A stretch of 33,833 nt of DNA from Deltaproteobacteria bacterium (GCA_016219175.1 JACRCD010000089.1:1-33833); one strand, 5' to 3'; shown: positions 17,081 to 25,850, counted from the stretch's first letter. The notes: generated from the letters alone by a model not told the origin. Numbers and translations: made by a program.

Positions 17081-19267
17081 ATGGCCGAGGAAACGCTGAC
17101 CACAATCCGGGGCACCCTGGAACGCATCACCTTTCATAACGAGGAAAACGGATTTACCGTGGCGCGCTTGACCCAGACGGGTGACGCCGGGGATTTGACC
17201 ACCATCGTCGGCCATCTTTCCGGGGTGCCGGCAGGCTCAACCCTGGCCCTTTCCGGCTGGTGGGTCAAAGACGCCCGCCATGGCCTCCAGTTCAAGGTCA
17301 AACAGTACGCCCTGGAAAAGCCCAACACCTTAAACGGCATGGAGCGTTACCTGGGCTCAGGCCTGATCAAGGGGATCGGCCCCAGGTTTGCCGGCAGAAT
17401 TGTCAGACATTTCGGACTTGAGACCCTGGACGTCCTGGAAAAAAGCCCGGATCGCCTGGATGAGGTACAGGGCCTGGGCCGCAAAAGAATAGCCCGGATC
17501 AAAAGCGCCTGGCAGGGACAGAAACATATCCATGAGATCATGATTTTTCTCCAGAGCCAGGGCATTTCCGCGACCTTTGCCGTCAAAATCTACAAAACGT
17601 ATGGCGGTGACGCCTTAAACATCGTCCAGGCCAACCCCTACCGGCTGGCTGAAGACATCTGGGGTATCGGCTTTAAGAGCGCCGACCGCATCGCCCTGTC
17701 CATGGGTATTGCCGGACAGGATGCCAGACGGGCCAGGGCGGGCCTGCTCTTTGCACTCGGCGAGGCTGCCGGGGATGGTCACTGCTACCTTGAACAGGCC
17801 AAACTCATCAGCCTCTGCCGCACCCTGCTCGACCCCGATGAAGAACTTGCCGGCTTCCAGACTATGGTTGGCGCGGAAATTCCTTTGCTGGCCGCTGACA
17901 AAAAAATCGTCGCGGACGAGGAGCGCATCTATCCTGCCCCGCTGTTTTACGCGGAAATGGGGGCGGCGGCAATCCTGCGCGCCCTCGCTTCCTTTCCCCC
18001 ATCTTACCCTCCTGTGCAGCTTGACCTGGAGCTGTCCCGGGCCGCTGAACGCATGGGCGTCACCTTTGCCCCCGAACAGCGGGAGGCGCTGAAAACCGCC
18101 CTGCAAAACCGGCTGGCCATCATAACCGGCGGACCGGGGACCGGCAAAAGCACCATCCTCAAAGGGCTGCTTCTTATCCTGGCCGCAAAGGGGGTGAAGA
18201 TTGAGCTCGCCGCCCCCACCGGCCGGGCGGCAAAACGTTTGTCCGAGGCTTGCGGCCGCGAGGCCAGAACCATTCACCGGCTGCTGGAATATGATCCCTC
18301 CCTGCGCGGCTTCAAAAGAAACAGCGAGCATCCCCTGCGCGCGGATCTTATCGTGGTGGACGAGGCCTCCATGCTTGATATCGTGCTGGCCAATTCCCTC
18401 TTCAAGGCCCTGGCCCATGGGGCGGGGCTGCTGCTCGTGGGAGACGCGGACCAGCTCCCTTCGGTCGGACCGGGCAATGTGCTGCGGGACTGCATTGATT
18501 CCGGGGTTTTCCCGGTTGCGCGTCTGACCCGGATTTTCCGGCAGGGGGAAGGCTCACTTATCAGCACGAATGCCGCCCGCATCAACCTGGGGCAGCCTCT
18601 TGAGCTGCTGCCCGACTACCAGGGCAACAAGGATTTCTATTTCATCAAGCGGGACGACCCGGCGGAGATTGAACAGGAGATCCGCACCCTCTGCAGCGGA
18701 CGGCTTGAAAAAAAATTCGGCTTTGATCCCCTGCGGGACATCCAGATCCTGACCCCCATGCGCAAAGGTCTCATCGGCAGCGACAATTTAAACAAAACCC
18801 TGCAGCAAACCATAAACAGCCGCGGAACCTCCGCGGAAACAGGCCCTGGCTGGAGCCATTTTTTCGTTACCGACAAGGTCATGCAGATCCGCAACAATTA
18901 CGACAAGGAGGTATTTAACGGCGATATCGGTTTTGTCACGGCCAAAGATGAGGAAGAGCAAACCATCACCGTCGATTTTGACGGCAGAGCGGTGCATTAT
19001 GAAACGGCTGACCTTGCCGAACTCGTCCTGGCCTATGCCATCACGGTCCACAAAAGCCAGGGGTCGGAGTTCAAATGCATCATTGTGCCGATTCACACCT
19101 GCCACTATGCCCTGCTCCAGAAAAACCTCCTGTATACGGCGGTCACCCGGGGCAAAAAACTTGTGATACTGATCGGCAGCCTCAAGGCCGTCGCCATGGC
19201 CATCAGCAATAACAGGGTCGAGCAGCGCAACAGCAGACTCACGGAAAGGCTGAGAAACGGAAATTGA
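17081..19267 (+). CDS. recD2: RecD2-type 5'-3' DNA helicase
   Basis: A 728-residue SF1B helicase of the RecD2/TraA-like group, working alone rather than in RecBCD. The N-terminal OB-like domain (about 1-95) precedes tandem helix-hairpin-helix motifs (KGIGPRFAG, VQGLGRKRIA, WGIGFKSAD). The motor has Walker A GGPGTGKST (350-358), the GRAAKR motif, VVDEASMLD (about 426-434) for Walker B, GDADQLPSVGPGNVL, and the C-terminal VHKSQGSEF (about 653-661) followed by YTAVTRGKK. The length matches RecD2. The start has no Shine-Dalgarno and lies seven bases after the MBL gene, so translation is likely coupled. Role: DNA repair and protection against replication or mismatch stress in cells lacking RecBCD. 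Confidence 0.95.
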   Translation: MAEETLTTIRGTLERITFHNEENGFTVARLTQTGDAGDLTTIVGHLSGVPAGSTLALSGWWVKDARHGLQFKVKQYALEKPNTLNGMERYLGSGLIKGIGPRFAGRIVRHFGLETLDVLEKSPDRLDEVQGLGRKRIARIKSAWQGQKHIHEIMIFLQSQGISATFAVKIYKTYGGDALNIVQANPYRLAEDIWGIGFKSADRIALSMGIAGQDARRARAGLLFALGEAAGDGHCYLEQAKLISLCRTLLDPDEELAGFQTMVGAEIPLLAADKKIVADEERIYPAPLFYAEMGAAAILRALASFPPSYPPVQLDLELSRAAERMGVTFAPEQREALKTALQNRLAIITGGPGTGKSTILKGLLLILAAKGVKIELAAPTGRAAKRLSEACGREARTIHRLLEYDPSLRGFKRNSEHPLRADLIVVDEASMLDIVLANSLFKALAHGAGLLLVGDADQLPSVGPGNVLRDCIDSGVFPVARLTRIFRQGEGSLISTNAARINLGQPLELLPDYQGNKDFYFIKRDDPAEIEQEIRTLCSGRLEKKFGFDPLRDIQILTPMRKGLIGSDNLNKTLQQTINSRGTSAETGPGWSHFFVTDKVMQIRNNYDKEVFNGDIGFVTAKDEEEQTITVDFDGRAVHYETADLAELVLAYAITVHKSQGSEFKCIIVPIHTCHYALLQKNLLYTAVTRGKKLVILIGSLKAVAMAISNNRVEQRNSRLTERLRNGN

Positions 19268-19281
19268 ACGATGCATCGATC

Positions 19282-19299
19282 AAACGTTTAAGCGTTTTT
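19282..19299 (+). terminator. Weak terminator after recD2
   Basis: AAACG and CGTTT form a five-base stem with a six-base loop directly followed by further T residues, 15 bases after the recD2 stop. The stem is short. The rest of the 333-base gap (19268-19600) is AT-rich and otherwise holds the promoter and palindrome of the next operon. Confidence 0.35.
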
Positions 19300-19550
19300 A
19301 TAACACAAAAAAGTACGGACATACCCATGCCGGATAAAATTTAATTATCCATCCCCCGCGGTTGATACGGAAGAATCATCGCTCACCACCGGAGTTGAAG
19401 AGGCGATTCATCTTTAATGATCCGGCCAACCTGCGCAACAATCTTTCGCAGGCCGTAAAAATTATCATTAATTCAGGTGTAACGGTTTAAGGATAAACAT
19501 TTTTTTCATTGAAAATTGAAAATAAATGTGATAACCATCCCTCTCATAAT

Positions 19551-19584
19551 ATGAATGGTCATTCATCTTTTAGGTATTTATACT
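19551..19584 (+). promoter_or_regulatory. Promoter with overlapping palindromic operator, upstream of the dsr locus
   Basis: ATGAATGGTCATTCAT (19551-19566) is a perfect palindrome with a two-base centre, the TGAATG-N2-CATTCA form bound by many TetR-type repressors. The -35 element TGGTCA (19556-19561) lies inside it and the -10 element TATACT (19579-19584) follows after 17 bases. Transcription would start near 19591 and read the RsbRD_N gene and probably dsrMKJOP. The cognate regulator is not obvious in the window. Confidence 0.55.
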
Positions 19585-19600
19585 GAAGACACGGTATCCG

Positions 19601-20185
19601 ATGAAAAAAAGCCTCGAAGCATTACTGCAGGAAAAAAAGGGTGAAATACTGGAGAAATGGGAAGACTGCATTTTAAGCGGCTACGCTCCGGACACATTTT
19701 ACATCTTTAAAAATCAGAAAGACCAGTTTGCCAATCCCATTGGATACAAAATCAGATCAGGTCTTGCGGAACTCTATGATGTGCTTTGCGATACCGGCGA
19801 CCATGAGGTCATCACGCCGGATCTTGAACAGCTTATCAAGGTACGAGCCGTTCAGAAAGTCCTGGCTTCCGATGCGGTTTCTTTTGTTTTTAAACTGAAG
19901 CAACTGGTCCGCGAGGAACTTGCAAGCAAAGGAATGGCTGAGTCATATAAAGAATGGCTGGCCTTCGACGCCCGAATTGATGCGGCTGCGCTTGCCATTT
20001 TTGACATGTTTATGGCCAGCAAGGAACAGCTTTACAAGGTAAGATTAAGTGAATTCACCCAGGGAAGACACATACTTACCGATGGATCCATCTGTCCCTC
20101 CGCCTTGGTGCGCCAGAACAAGCAAATGCAGAGCGCGGAAACGGAAGCCGGTGTTGCCCCTGAAAAGGAAAAGGTTGCCGGATGA
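19601..20185 (+). CDS. RsbRD N-terminal-domain protein next to dsrM
   Basis: A 194-residue soluble protein matching the RsbRD_N sensory domain: the opening LEALLQEKKGEILEKWEDCI and the FANPIGYKIRSGLAELYDVL segment are characteristic. Its position directly before dsrM is the usual arrangement in sulfate reducers. The domain is a globin-like helical sensor in stressosome proteins; its job at dsr loci is not established, and there is no STAS domain here. The last 40 residues are polar and probably disordered. The ATG has no strong Shine-Dalgarno. It is separated from dsrM by 123 bases holding a strong hairpin, so it may be made at a different level from the complex. Confidence 0.85.
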   Translation: MKKSLEALLQEKKGEILEKWEDCILSGYAPDTFYIFKNQKDQFANPIGYKIRSGLAELYDVLCDTGDHEVITPDLEQLIKVRAVQKVLASDAVSFVFKLKQLVREELASKGMAESYKEWLAFDARIDAAALAIFDMFMASKEQLYKVRLSEFTQGRHILTDGSICPSALVRQNKQMQSAETEAGVAPEKEKVAG

Positions 20186-20232
20186 GGATGCCTGCGGCGC
20201 CAGACCGCGGGTGTCAGACAATTTTAGAGGCC

Positions 20233-20270
20233 CCCGAAAGCGCCAAGCCCTCCAGGCCTGGCGCGTCGGG
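20233..20270 (+). other. Stable hairpin between the RsbRD_N gene and dsrM
   Basis: CCCGA, GCGCCA and GCC pair in order with GGC, TGGCGC and TCGGG, giving 14 base pairs with two small internal loops and a CTCCA apical loop. No T-run follows, so it is not a canonical terminator. It may be an RNA processing or stabilising element setting dsrM expression, or an attenuator. Confidence 0.5.
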
Positions 20271-20308
20271 ACTTTATACACACTTAAAGTGAGGCGAGGT
20301 AACGGTAA

Positions 20309-21304
20309 ATGAGAGTTCTGTATCCCTTCATTGCAGTCTTAGCACTGATCGTTGTTGCCTTCTTGGGAGGGAAGGTGACAGGTCTGCAGTATCTGTTGGG
20401 GGTGGTGCTACCCTACCTGGCATTCGGTGTGTTCATCGTGGGGTTTGCCAACCGTGTGATCTACTGGGCAAAATCTCCGGTGCCATTCCGGATACCAACC
20501 ACATGCGGCCAGGGAAAATCACTGCCCTGGATCAAGCAGGACAGGCTTGACTGTCCAAACAACAAGCTCGAAGTGACGGGGAGGATGATTCTGGAAGTAC
20601 TGCTTTTCCGGTCGCTGTTCCGAAACACCAAAGCGGAAATCCATGACGGGCCGAAACTTGTTTATGGTTCAAGCAAGTCCCTCTGGCTGTTTGCTCTGAT
20701 GTTTCACTACTCATTTCTGGTTATCGTTCTGCGCCACCTGCGTCTTTTCACCGAACCCATACCATTCTTCGTTCCCCTGGTTGAATTCGCGGACGGTATG
20801 ATGCAGATCGGCGCGCCCCGCCTGTACATGACCGACGCCATTTTTCTGCTGGCCATCGCCTTTCTCTTCGCAAGGCGGCTGACCCTGCGCCATATCCGTT
20901 ACATCTCTCTGCCGGCAGATTATTTCCCGCTTTTTCTCATCTTTGCCATCGGTTTAACCGGCATACTCATGCGCTTCGTCTACCGGGTGGATATTGCCGC
21001 GGTAAAACAGCTCACCGCCGGGTTGGCGTCCTTTTCCCCCGTATTGCCGGAGGGGATTCATTCGATATTTTTCATCCATGTCACCCTTGTCTGCGCATTG
21101 ATGGTCTATTTCCCGTTCAGCAAGCTGATGCACATGGGCGGCGTTTTCCTCAGCCCAACTCGGAACATGTCGAACAACAGTCGCGCGATACGACATATTA
21201 ATCCATGGAACGATCCGGCAATCAAGCCTCACTCCTATGCGGCTTATGAAGATGAATTCAGGGACTTCATGAAAGATGCCGACATCCCCGTTGATAAGGA
21301 ATAA
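20309..21304 (+). CDS. dsrM: DsrM, haem b membrane subunit of DsrMKJOP
   Basis: A 331-residue integral membrane protein related to the nitrate reductase gamma subunit. Hydrophobic segments lie at about 1-20, 30-53, 125-142, 173-192, 203-222 and 250-272. Candidate haem-ligating histidines include His133, His143, His251, His257 and His275. DsrM takes electrons from menaquinol and passes them to DsrK on the cytoplasmic side. GAGG precedes the ATG by nine bases. The C-terminal 50 residues are hydrophilic, as in other DsrM proteins. It heads the five-gene dsr cluster and is followed by dsrK after five bases. Confidence 0.93.
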   Translation: MRVLYPFIAVLALIVVAFLGGKVTGLQYLLGVVLPYLAFGVFIVGFANRVIYWAKSPVPFRIPTTCGQGKSLPWIKQDRLDCPNNKLEVTGRMILEVLLFRSLFRNTKAEIHDGPKLVYGSSKSLWLFALMFHYSFLVIVLRHLRLFTEPIPFFVPLVEFADGMMQIGAPRLYMTDAIFLLAIAFLFARRLTLRHIRYISLPADYFPLFLIFAIGLTGILMRFVYRVDIAAVKQLTAGLASFSPVLPEGIHSIFFIHVTLVCALMVYFPFSKLMHMGGVFLSPTRNMSNNSRAIRHINPWNDPAIKPHSYAAYEDEFRDFMKDADIPVDKE

Positions 21305-21309
21305 ATAAA

Positions 21310-22935
21310 ATGGCGATTCCAAAAGCAGCTCAATTAGGTGTAAACGTTGTAAGGGAGCCATCCCTGATGACCGGGTCCATTCCCACGAAGGAGTGGATGG
21401 ATGTTCCGGCTGTTTTCAAGGAGGGCAACTTCTGTTATCCCGCTAAAAAATCCATGGTGGAATACCACAAATTCCCGAATCCGCGCGAATGGAGCCCGGA
21501 TCAGGACGACTGGAAACTGCCGGATGGCTGGGAGGATATCATTTTAAAAGGTTTAAAGGAGCGGCTGGACAAATTCCGTTCTCTTAAACTGTTTATGGAT
21601 ACCTGCGTCAGGTGCGGCGCCTGCGCGGATAAGTGTCATTTCTTCCTCGGCACGGGTGATCCGAAGAACATGCCGGTGCTGCGGGCCGAACTGCTCAGGT
21701 CGGTCTACCGCAATGACTTCACCGCCGCGGGCAAGCTGCTCGGCAGGCTGGCGGGTGGCCGGCCCATGACCGTTGGCGTTTTGAAAGAATGGTTCATGTA
21801 CGCTTATCAGTGCACGGAATGCCGCCGCTGCTCCGTTTTCTGCCCCTATGGCATTGACCAGGCGGAAATAACCATGATGATGCGCGAACTGCTTCATCTG
21901 GTCGGGGTGGGCACCAACTGGATTCTGGAGCCGGCGGCCAACTCCAACCGCACCGGTAACCACATGGGTCTGCAGCCCCATACCTTGAAGGACAACGTCA
22001 GTTATCTCTGCGACGACATCGAGACCATCACCGGCATCCGGGTCGAGCCCACCTTCAACCGCAAAGGTGCGGAGATACTCTTCATCACCCCGTCGGCTGA
22101 TGTCTTTGCCGAGCCCGGCATTTATACCGCCATGGGCTACCTGCTGCTGTTCCATCACATCGGCCTTGATTACACCTTCAGCACCTACGCCTCGGAAGGC
22201 GGCAACTTCGGCCTCTTCACCTCAAACGAAATGATGAAGAAACTGAACGCCAAGATGTACGCCGAAGCAAAGAGGCTCGGGGTGAAATGGATACTGGGCG
22301 GCGAATGCGGCCACATGTGGCGCGTGCTCCATCAGTACATGGACACCATGAACGGTCCGGCTGATTTCCTTGAGGTTCCCAAATCGCCGATCACCAATAC
22401 GGTCTTTGAGAACGCCGCTTCGACCAAAATGGTCCACATCAGTGAATTCACCGCGGATCTGATCCGCAACAACAAGCTGAAAATTGATCCGAAACGCAAT
22501 GCGCACCGCATCCCCACCTGGCATGATTCATGTAACACCTCGCGTGCCATGGGGTTGCTGGACGAACCGCGTTATGTTCTCGATCACGTTGTGCCGAAAT
22601 GGTATGAGATGCCGGAAAACACCATCCGTGAAAAAACCTTCTGCTGCGGCAGCGGCACCGGTCTCAATACCGGTGAAATCATGGAGCTCAGGATGCGCTC
22701 CGGTCTGCCGCGGGCCAATGCGGTCAAGCATGTTGAAGACAAATTCGGTGTCAATACGCTGGCCTGCGTCTGCGCCATTGACCGCGCCACCCTGACTGCT
22801 CTGATGGACTACTGGAACCCGAATGTTAAAGTATGCGGACTTTCGGAGCTGGTGGGCAATTCGCTCATAATGGACGGCGAAAAAGAGAGGGAAACGGGTC
22901 TCCGTTTTGAACCTCTTGAAGGAATGGAGGGATAA
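21310..22935 (+). CDS. dsrK: DsrK, cytoplasmic iron-sulfur catalytic subunit
   Basis: A 541-residue HdrD-like protein that is thought to reduce the DsrC trisulfide formed by sulfite reductase. Two 4Fe-4S ligand sets are visible: Cys99, 102, 105, 109 (CVRCGACADKC) and Cys168, 171, 174, 178 (CTECRRCSVFCP). The C-terminal part carries the CCG-type cysteines of the noncubane catalytic cluster: GGECGH, WHDSCNTS, FCCGSGTG and ACVCAID. No signal peptide or membrane span, as expected for a cytoplasmic subunit docked on DsrM. AAGGA precedes the start, five bases after dsrM. Confidence 0.95.
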   Translation: MAIPKAAQLGVNVVREPSLMTGSIPTKEWMDVPAVFKEGNFCYPAKKSMVEYHKFPNPREWSPDQDDWKLPDGWEDIILKGLKERLDKFRSLKLFMDTCVRCGACADKCHFFLGTGDPKNMPVLRAELLRSVYRNDFTAAGKLLGRLAGGRPMTVGVLKEWFMYAYQCTECRRCSVFCPYGIDQAEITMMMRELLHLVGVGTNWILEPAANSNRTGNHMGLQPHTLKDNVSYLCDDIETITGIRVEPTFNRKGAEILFITPSADVFAEPGIYTAMGYLLLFHHIGLDYTFSTYASEGGNFGLFTSNEMMKKLNAKMYAEAKRLGVKWILGGECGHMWRVLHQYMDTMNGPADFLEVPKSPITNTVFENAASTKMVHISEFTADLIRNNKLKIDPKRNAHRIPTWHDSCNTSRAMGLLDEPRYVLDHVVPKWYEMPENTIREKTFCCGSGTGLNTGEIMELRMRSGLPRANAVKHVEDKFGVNTLACVCAIDRATLTALMDYWNPNVKVCGLSELVGNSLIMDGEKERETGLRFEPLEGMEG

Positions 22936-22938
22936 TCT

Positions 22939-23334
22939 ATGTACGACGCTGGAAAAATTATTCCCGGCCTGATTATTTTCGTTGGCCTGATGCTGTTTGC
23001 CATCTTTAACAATGCCGGGAGCAAGGTTGAGGCGCCTAAACTGGAAAAACCGGTTGGGGTAAAGGAATGTGTGAAGCCTGTAAAGTATATGAAGGAATCT
23101 CACATGGAGCTCCTGAACGTATGGCGGGATGAAGTCATCCGTGAGGGAAAACGTGAAATGATCGAAGTTGAGGGCAAACTCTACGAGAAGAGCCTGCAGA
23201 ATGGCTGTATGCGCTGCCACACCAGCAAGAAGAAATTCTGTGATGTCTGCCACGAGTTTGCTTCTGTTTATCCATACTGTTGGGACTGCCATGTTGCGCC
23301 CCAGGCAGATATGGCACTTCAGGAGGCGAAATAA
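22939..23334 (+). CDS. dsrJ: DsrJ, triheme cytochrome c
   Basis: A 131-residue periplasmic cytochrome held by an uncleaved N-terminal helix (about 7-23). Three CxxCH haem sites follow: Cys90-His94, Cys101-His105 and Cys114-His118. Cys44, in VKECVKPVKY, matches the position of the unusual cysteine haem ligand described for DsrJ. The protein takes part in electron transfer on the periplasmic side with DsrO and DsrP. GGAGGG lies before the ATG, three bases after dsrK, and the stop codon overlaps the dsrO start (TAATG). Confidence 0.95.
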   Translation: MYDAGKIIPGLIIFVGLMLFAIFNNAGSKVEAPKLEKPVGVKECVKPVKYMKESHMELLNVWRDEVIREGKREMIEVEGKLYEKSLQNGCMRCHTSKKKFCDVCHEFASVYPYCWDCHVAPQADMALQEAK

Positions 23335-24182
23335 TGGATAGTTCAAGAAGAAAATTCCTTAAGATAGCCGGCATATCCGCTGTTGCCGGAATAGGAGCGC
23401 CTTCTGCCCTGAACATGCTGATGAAAAGTGATGTTCAGGCCTCTTCGGCAGGCGGCGCTCACGGCGCTCAACCCGACGCGCACGGTGCACAGGGTGGACA
23501 TGGCGCCGCCCCAGCCGGCAAGCGCTACGGCATGGTGATTGATGCGGTTAAATTCCATGAAACCCCCGGGCTGGCGCAGAAATGCATCGACGCCTGTCAT
23601 TCCTATTATAATGTCCCGGATTTCGGCAACAAGAAGGATGAGATCAAATGGCTGTGGCAGGAACCGTTCATGAACGCCTTTCCTGATGAAAGCCATTACA
23701 AAAAGGATGACGGACTGCTTTCCATGAAATTCATGGTGCTCTGTAATCATTGTGACAACCCTCCCTGCGTGCGTGCCTGCCCGACAAAGGCTACTTTTAA
23801 AAGCGCGGAAGGTATTGTCATGATGGACTTTCATCGTTGCATCGGCTGCCGTTTCTGCATGGCGGCCTGCCCTTACGGCGCCAGGAGTTTCAACTGGCGT
23901 GATCCACGGGGAACCATGGACGGCGTGCCTTTTATTAAAAAAGTCAATCCTGAATTTCCCACGCGAATGCGGGGTGTTGTTGAGAAATGCAGCTTCTGCG
24001 CCCTGCGGGTGACAAAGGGCCAGATGCCTCTCTGCGTGGAGGCAACAGGCGATTCAAAGGCCATGGTCTTTGGTGATTTGAATGACCCGAATTCCGAGGT
24101 TTCGCAGGTATTGAAGGCAAGGTTCACTATTCAACGTAAACCCTCTTTGGGCACCATGCCCTCAGTATTTTATATAATCTAA
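23334..24182 (+). CDS. dsrO: DsrO, periplasmic iron-sulfur subunit (Tat exported)
   Basis: A 282-residue ferredoxin-like subunit with a twin-arginine signal, SSRRKFLK at 3-10, followed by a hydrophobic stretch and a His/Ala/Gly-rich linker. Cluster ligands are Cys137, 140, 145, 149; Cys169, 172, 175, 179; and Cys219, 222, 234. After Cys234 the sequence reads VEATGD where many relatives of this fold have a fourth cysteine, so the third cluster is incomplete or differently ligated. Two extra cysteines (84, 88) lie near the start of the mature protein. The start at 23334 is chosen because the Tat motif follows at once and AGGAGG precedes it; it shares one base with the dsrJ stop. Confidence 0.95.
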   Translation: MDSSRRKFLKIAGISAVAGIGAPSALNMLMKSDVQASSAGGAHGAQPDAHGAQGGHGAAPAGKRYGMVIDAVKFHETPGLAQKCIDACHSYYNVPDFGNKKDEIKWLWQEPFMNAFPDESHYKKDDGLLSMKFMVLCNHCDNPPCVRACPTKATFKSAEGIVMMDFHRCIGCRFCMAACPYGARSFNWRDPRGTMDGVPFIKKVNPEFPTRMRGVVEKCSFCALRVTKGQMPLCVEATGDSKAMVFGDLNDPNSEVSQVLKARFTIQRKPSLGTMPSVFYII

Positions 24183-24193
24183 GGTGATCAACT

Positions 24194-25375
24194 ATGTTAG
24201 AAAAATCGCTCAAAGGTAACTTAGGATACTGGGCATGGGTACTGTTTCTGCTCGGTATCATCGGAGTGGGCGCCATCTGCTATGTTGTCCAGTTCAACTA
24301 CGGTCTTGGCGCCACCGGCATGAGCCGTGACGTGACCTGGGGGGTGTATATCTCCCAGTTCACTTTTCTGGTCGGCGTCGCGGCGGGTGGTTTGATGCTT
24401 GTTCTGCCCTATTATCTGCATCACTACAAGGATTTCGGCAGAATCACCATCCTTGGTGAATTCATGGCCATCGCCGCGGTCGCCATGTGTCTGCTTTTCA
24501 TCATGGCAGACCTTGGCCAGCCGATGCGCGCCCTGAATGTTGTTTTTCATCCGACCCCCAACTCCATGCTGTTTTATGATATGATCGTGCTTAACGGCTA
24601 TCTCTTATTAAACCTCATCTGCGGCTGGGTTATACTGCATTCGGAATATAAGGGGATCAAGTATCCGGGCTGGGTTAAACCCTTCATCTATATTTCCATC
24701 CCCTGGGCTGTTAGTATCCATACCGTTACAGCTTTTCTGTACTGCGGTCTGCCCGGACGCCACTTCTGGCTGACGGCGATCCTGGCCCCCCGCTTTCTGG
24801 CCTCGGCTTTTGCCGCCGGACCTTGTCTGCTCATGGTCATTGCCCTGATCATGAAACAGACCACCCAGTTCAATGTGGGACAGAAGGCCCAGGACAAGCT
24901 GGTCACCATCATCGGCTATGCCGCGTTACTCAACTTCTTCTTTCTGGGCTGCGAGATCTTCGTGGCTTACTACAGCGATATCCCAGGACATAAACATACC
25001 CTGGACTATCTGTTCTTTGGCTTGACCGATCACGCCACGGGTGAAACATACAACAACCTGGTGCCGTTTATGCGGGCCTCGGTCATCATGGGCTTTACCG
25101 GTATCGGGCTGCTCTTCGTATCGCGGGCAAAGCAGTCCGATGCTTTGCTGGCCGTGTCCTGCATCCTGATCTTTACTTCCTTCTGGATTGACAAAGGACT
25201 GGGTCTGGTACTGGGCGGTTTTGTCCCGAACGGCCTCGAGCAGATTACCGAATATGTCCCGACGCCAATTGAAATAGGGGTCACGGCAGGCATCTGGGCT
25301 ACCGGGTTTCTGATCATCACTGTTTTATATAAAATCGCTATCTCCGTAAAACTGGAGAATGAAAAAACAGCATAA
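24194..25375 (+). CDS. dsrP: DsrP, NrfD-like membrane subunit
   Basis: A 393-residue polytopic membrane protein of the NrfD/PsrC family with about ten predicted spans, starting with WAWVLFLLGIIGVGAICYVV. Conserved family features include GVYISQFTFLVGVAAGG and FYDMIVLNGYLLLN. It is thought to exchange electrons with the quinone pool and pair with the periplasmic DsrO and DsrJ. AAGGTGA precedes the ATG 12 bases after dsrO. It is the last gene of the operon, ended by a strong hairpin terminator about 20 bases later. Confidence 0.95.
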   Translation: MLEKSLKGNLGYWAWVLFLLGIIGVGAICYVVQFNYGLGATGMSRDVTWGVYISQFTFLVGVAAGGLMLVLPYYLHHYKDFGRITILGEFMAIAAVAMCLLFIMADLGQPMRALNVVFHPTPNSMLFYDMIVLNGYLLLNLICGWVILHSEYKGIKYPGWVKPFIYISIPWAVSIHTVTAFLYCGLPGRHFWLTAILAPRFLASAFAAGPCLLMVIALIMKQTTQFNVGQKAQDKLVTIIGYAALLNFFFLGCEIFVAYYSDIPGHKHTLDYLFFGLTDHATGETYNNLVPFMRASVIMGFTGIGLLFVSRAKQSDALLAVSCILIFTSFWIDKGLGLVLGGFVPNGLEQITEYVPTPIEIGVTAGIWATGFLIITVLYKIAISVKLENEKTA

Positions 25376-25395
25376 TATTCGTTTTTTCTAGTGTT

Positions 25396-25434
25396 AAAAA
25401 AGAGCGGATCCGCCTGGACCCGCTCTTTTTTTTT
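25396..25434 (+). terminator. Rho-independent terminator of the dsr operon
   Basis: AAAAAAGAGCGG (25396-25407) pairs perfectly with CCGCTCTTTTTT (25420-25431) around a 12-base loop, and the T-run continues to 25434. The arrangement would work in both directions, but only the dsr operon reads into it. Confidence 0.92.
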
Positions 25435-25497
25435 GCAAAAAGCAAACAGCATGGCTTGCAGTCCAAAACGATTTTCTCCATACTATTAAAAAATAAT

Positions 25498-25524
25498 TTG
25501 ACAAATTCTTGCGCCACTGATAAT
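25498..25524 (+). promoter_or_regulatory. Possible promoter of the winged-helix and rubredoxin genes
   Basis: A perfect TTGACA (25498-25503) is followed 15 bases later by GATAAT (25519-25524). The spacer is short, so the -10 choice is uncertain. Confidence 0.4.
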
Positions 25525-25568
25525 TATTACTAAAACTTAACCGGTAAAATTAAACATGAGGTGGAAAA

Positions 25569-25799
25569 ATGGGCTGTAACTGTTCCTGCAAAAAAGAGAT
25601 CACGGGCGAGCAACAAAAAATCCTGGCGGCAATGGCGGGTTTGAACTGCGCCTGCGGCACCCGTGATATATCCACGGCAACCGGGCTGGACAGCAAAGCG
25701 CTAAGTAGCCAGTTAAAAACCTTGAAAACGAAAGGTTACATCGGCAGCCCGGCCCGATGCAAATACGAGATAACCGAGGCGGGCAAGGCGGCTCTGTAA
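25569..25799 (+). CDS. Small winged-helix protein, putative regulator
   Basis: A 76-residue protein. The N-terminal MGCNCSCKKE has three cysteines in the first eight residues, and a fourth and fifth occur at CACG, with another near the end; a metal or iron-sulfur site is conceivable. Residues about 12-76 look like a winged helix: a helix ITGEQQKILAAMAG, a second SSQLKTLKTKGYI and the wing ARCKYEITEAGKAAL. It resembles MarR/ArsR-type DNA-binding domains in miniature. GAGGTGG gives a strong ribosome site. It lies between the dsr terminator and the rubredoxin gene, 51 bases before the latter, so it may be co-transcribed with it. Target unknown. Confidence 0.75.
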   Translation: MGCNCSCKKEITGEQQKILAAMAGLNCACGTRDISTATGLDSKALSSQLKTLKTKGYIGSPARCKYEITEAGKAAL

Positions 25800-25850
25800 A
25801 CTTGTGCCGAGCCTGGATTAACAAAAATTAAACACGGCATGGAGGACAAA

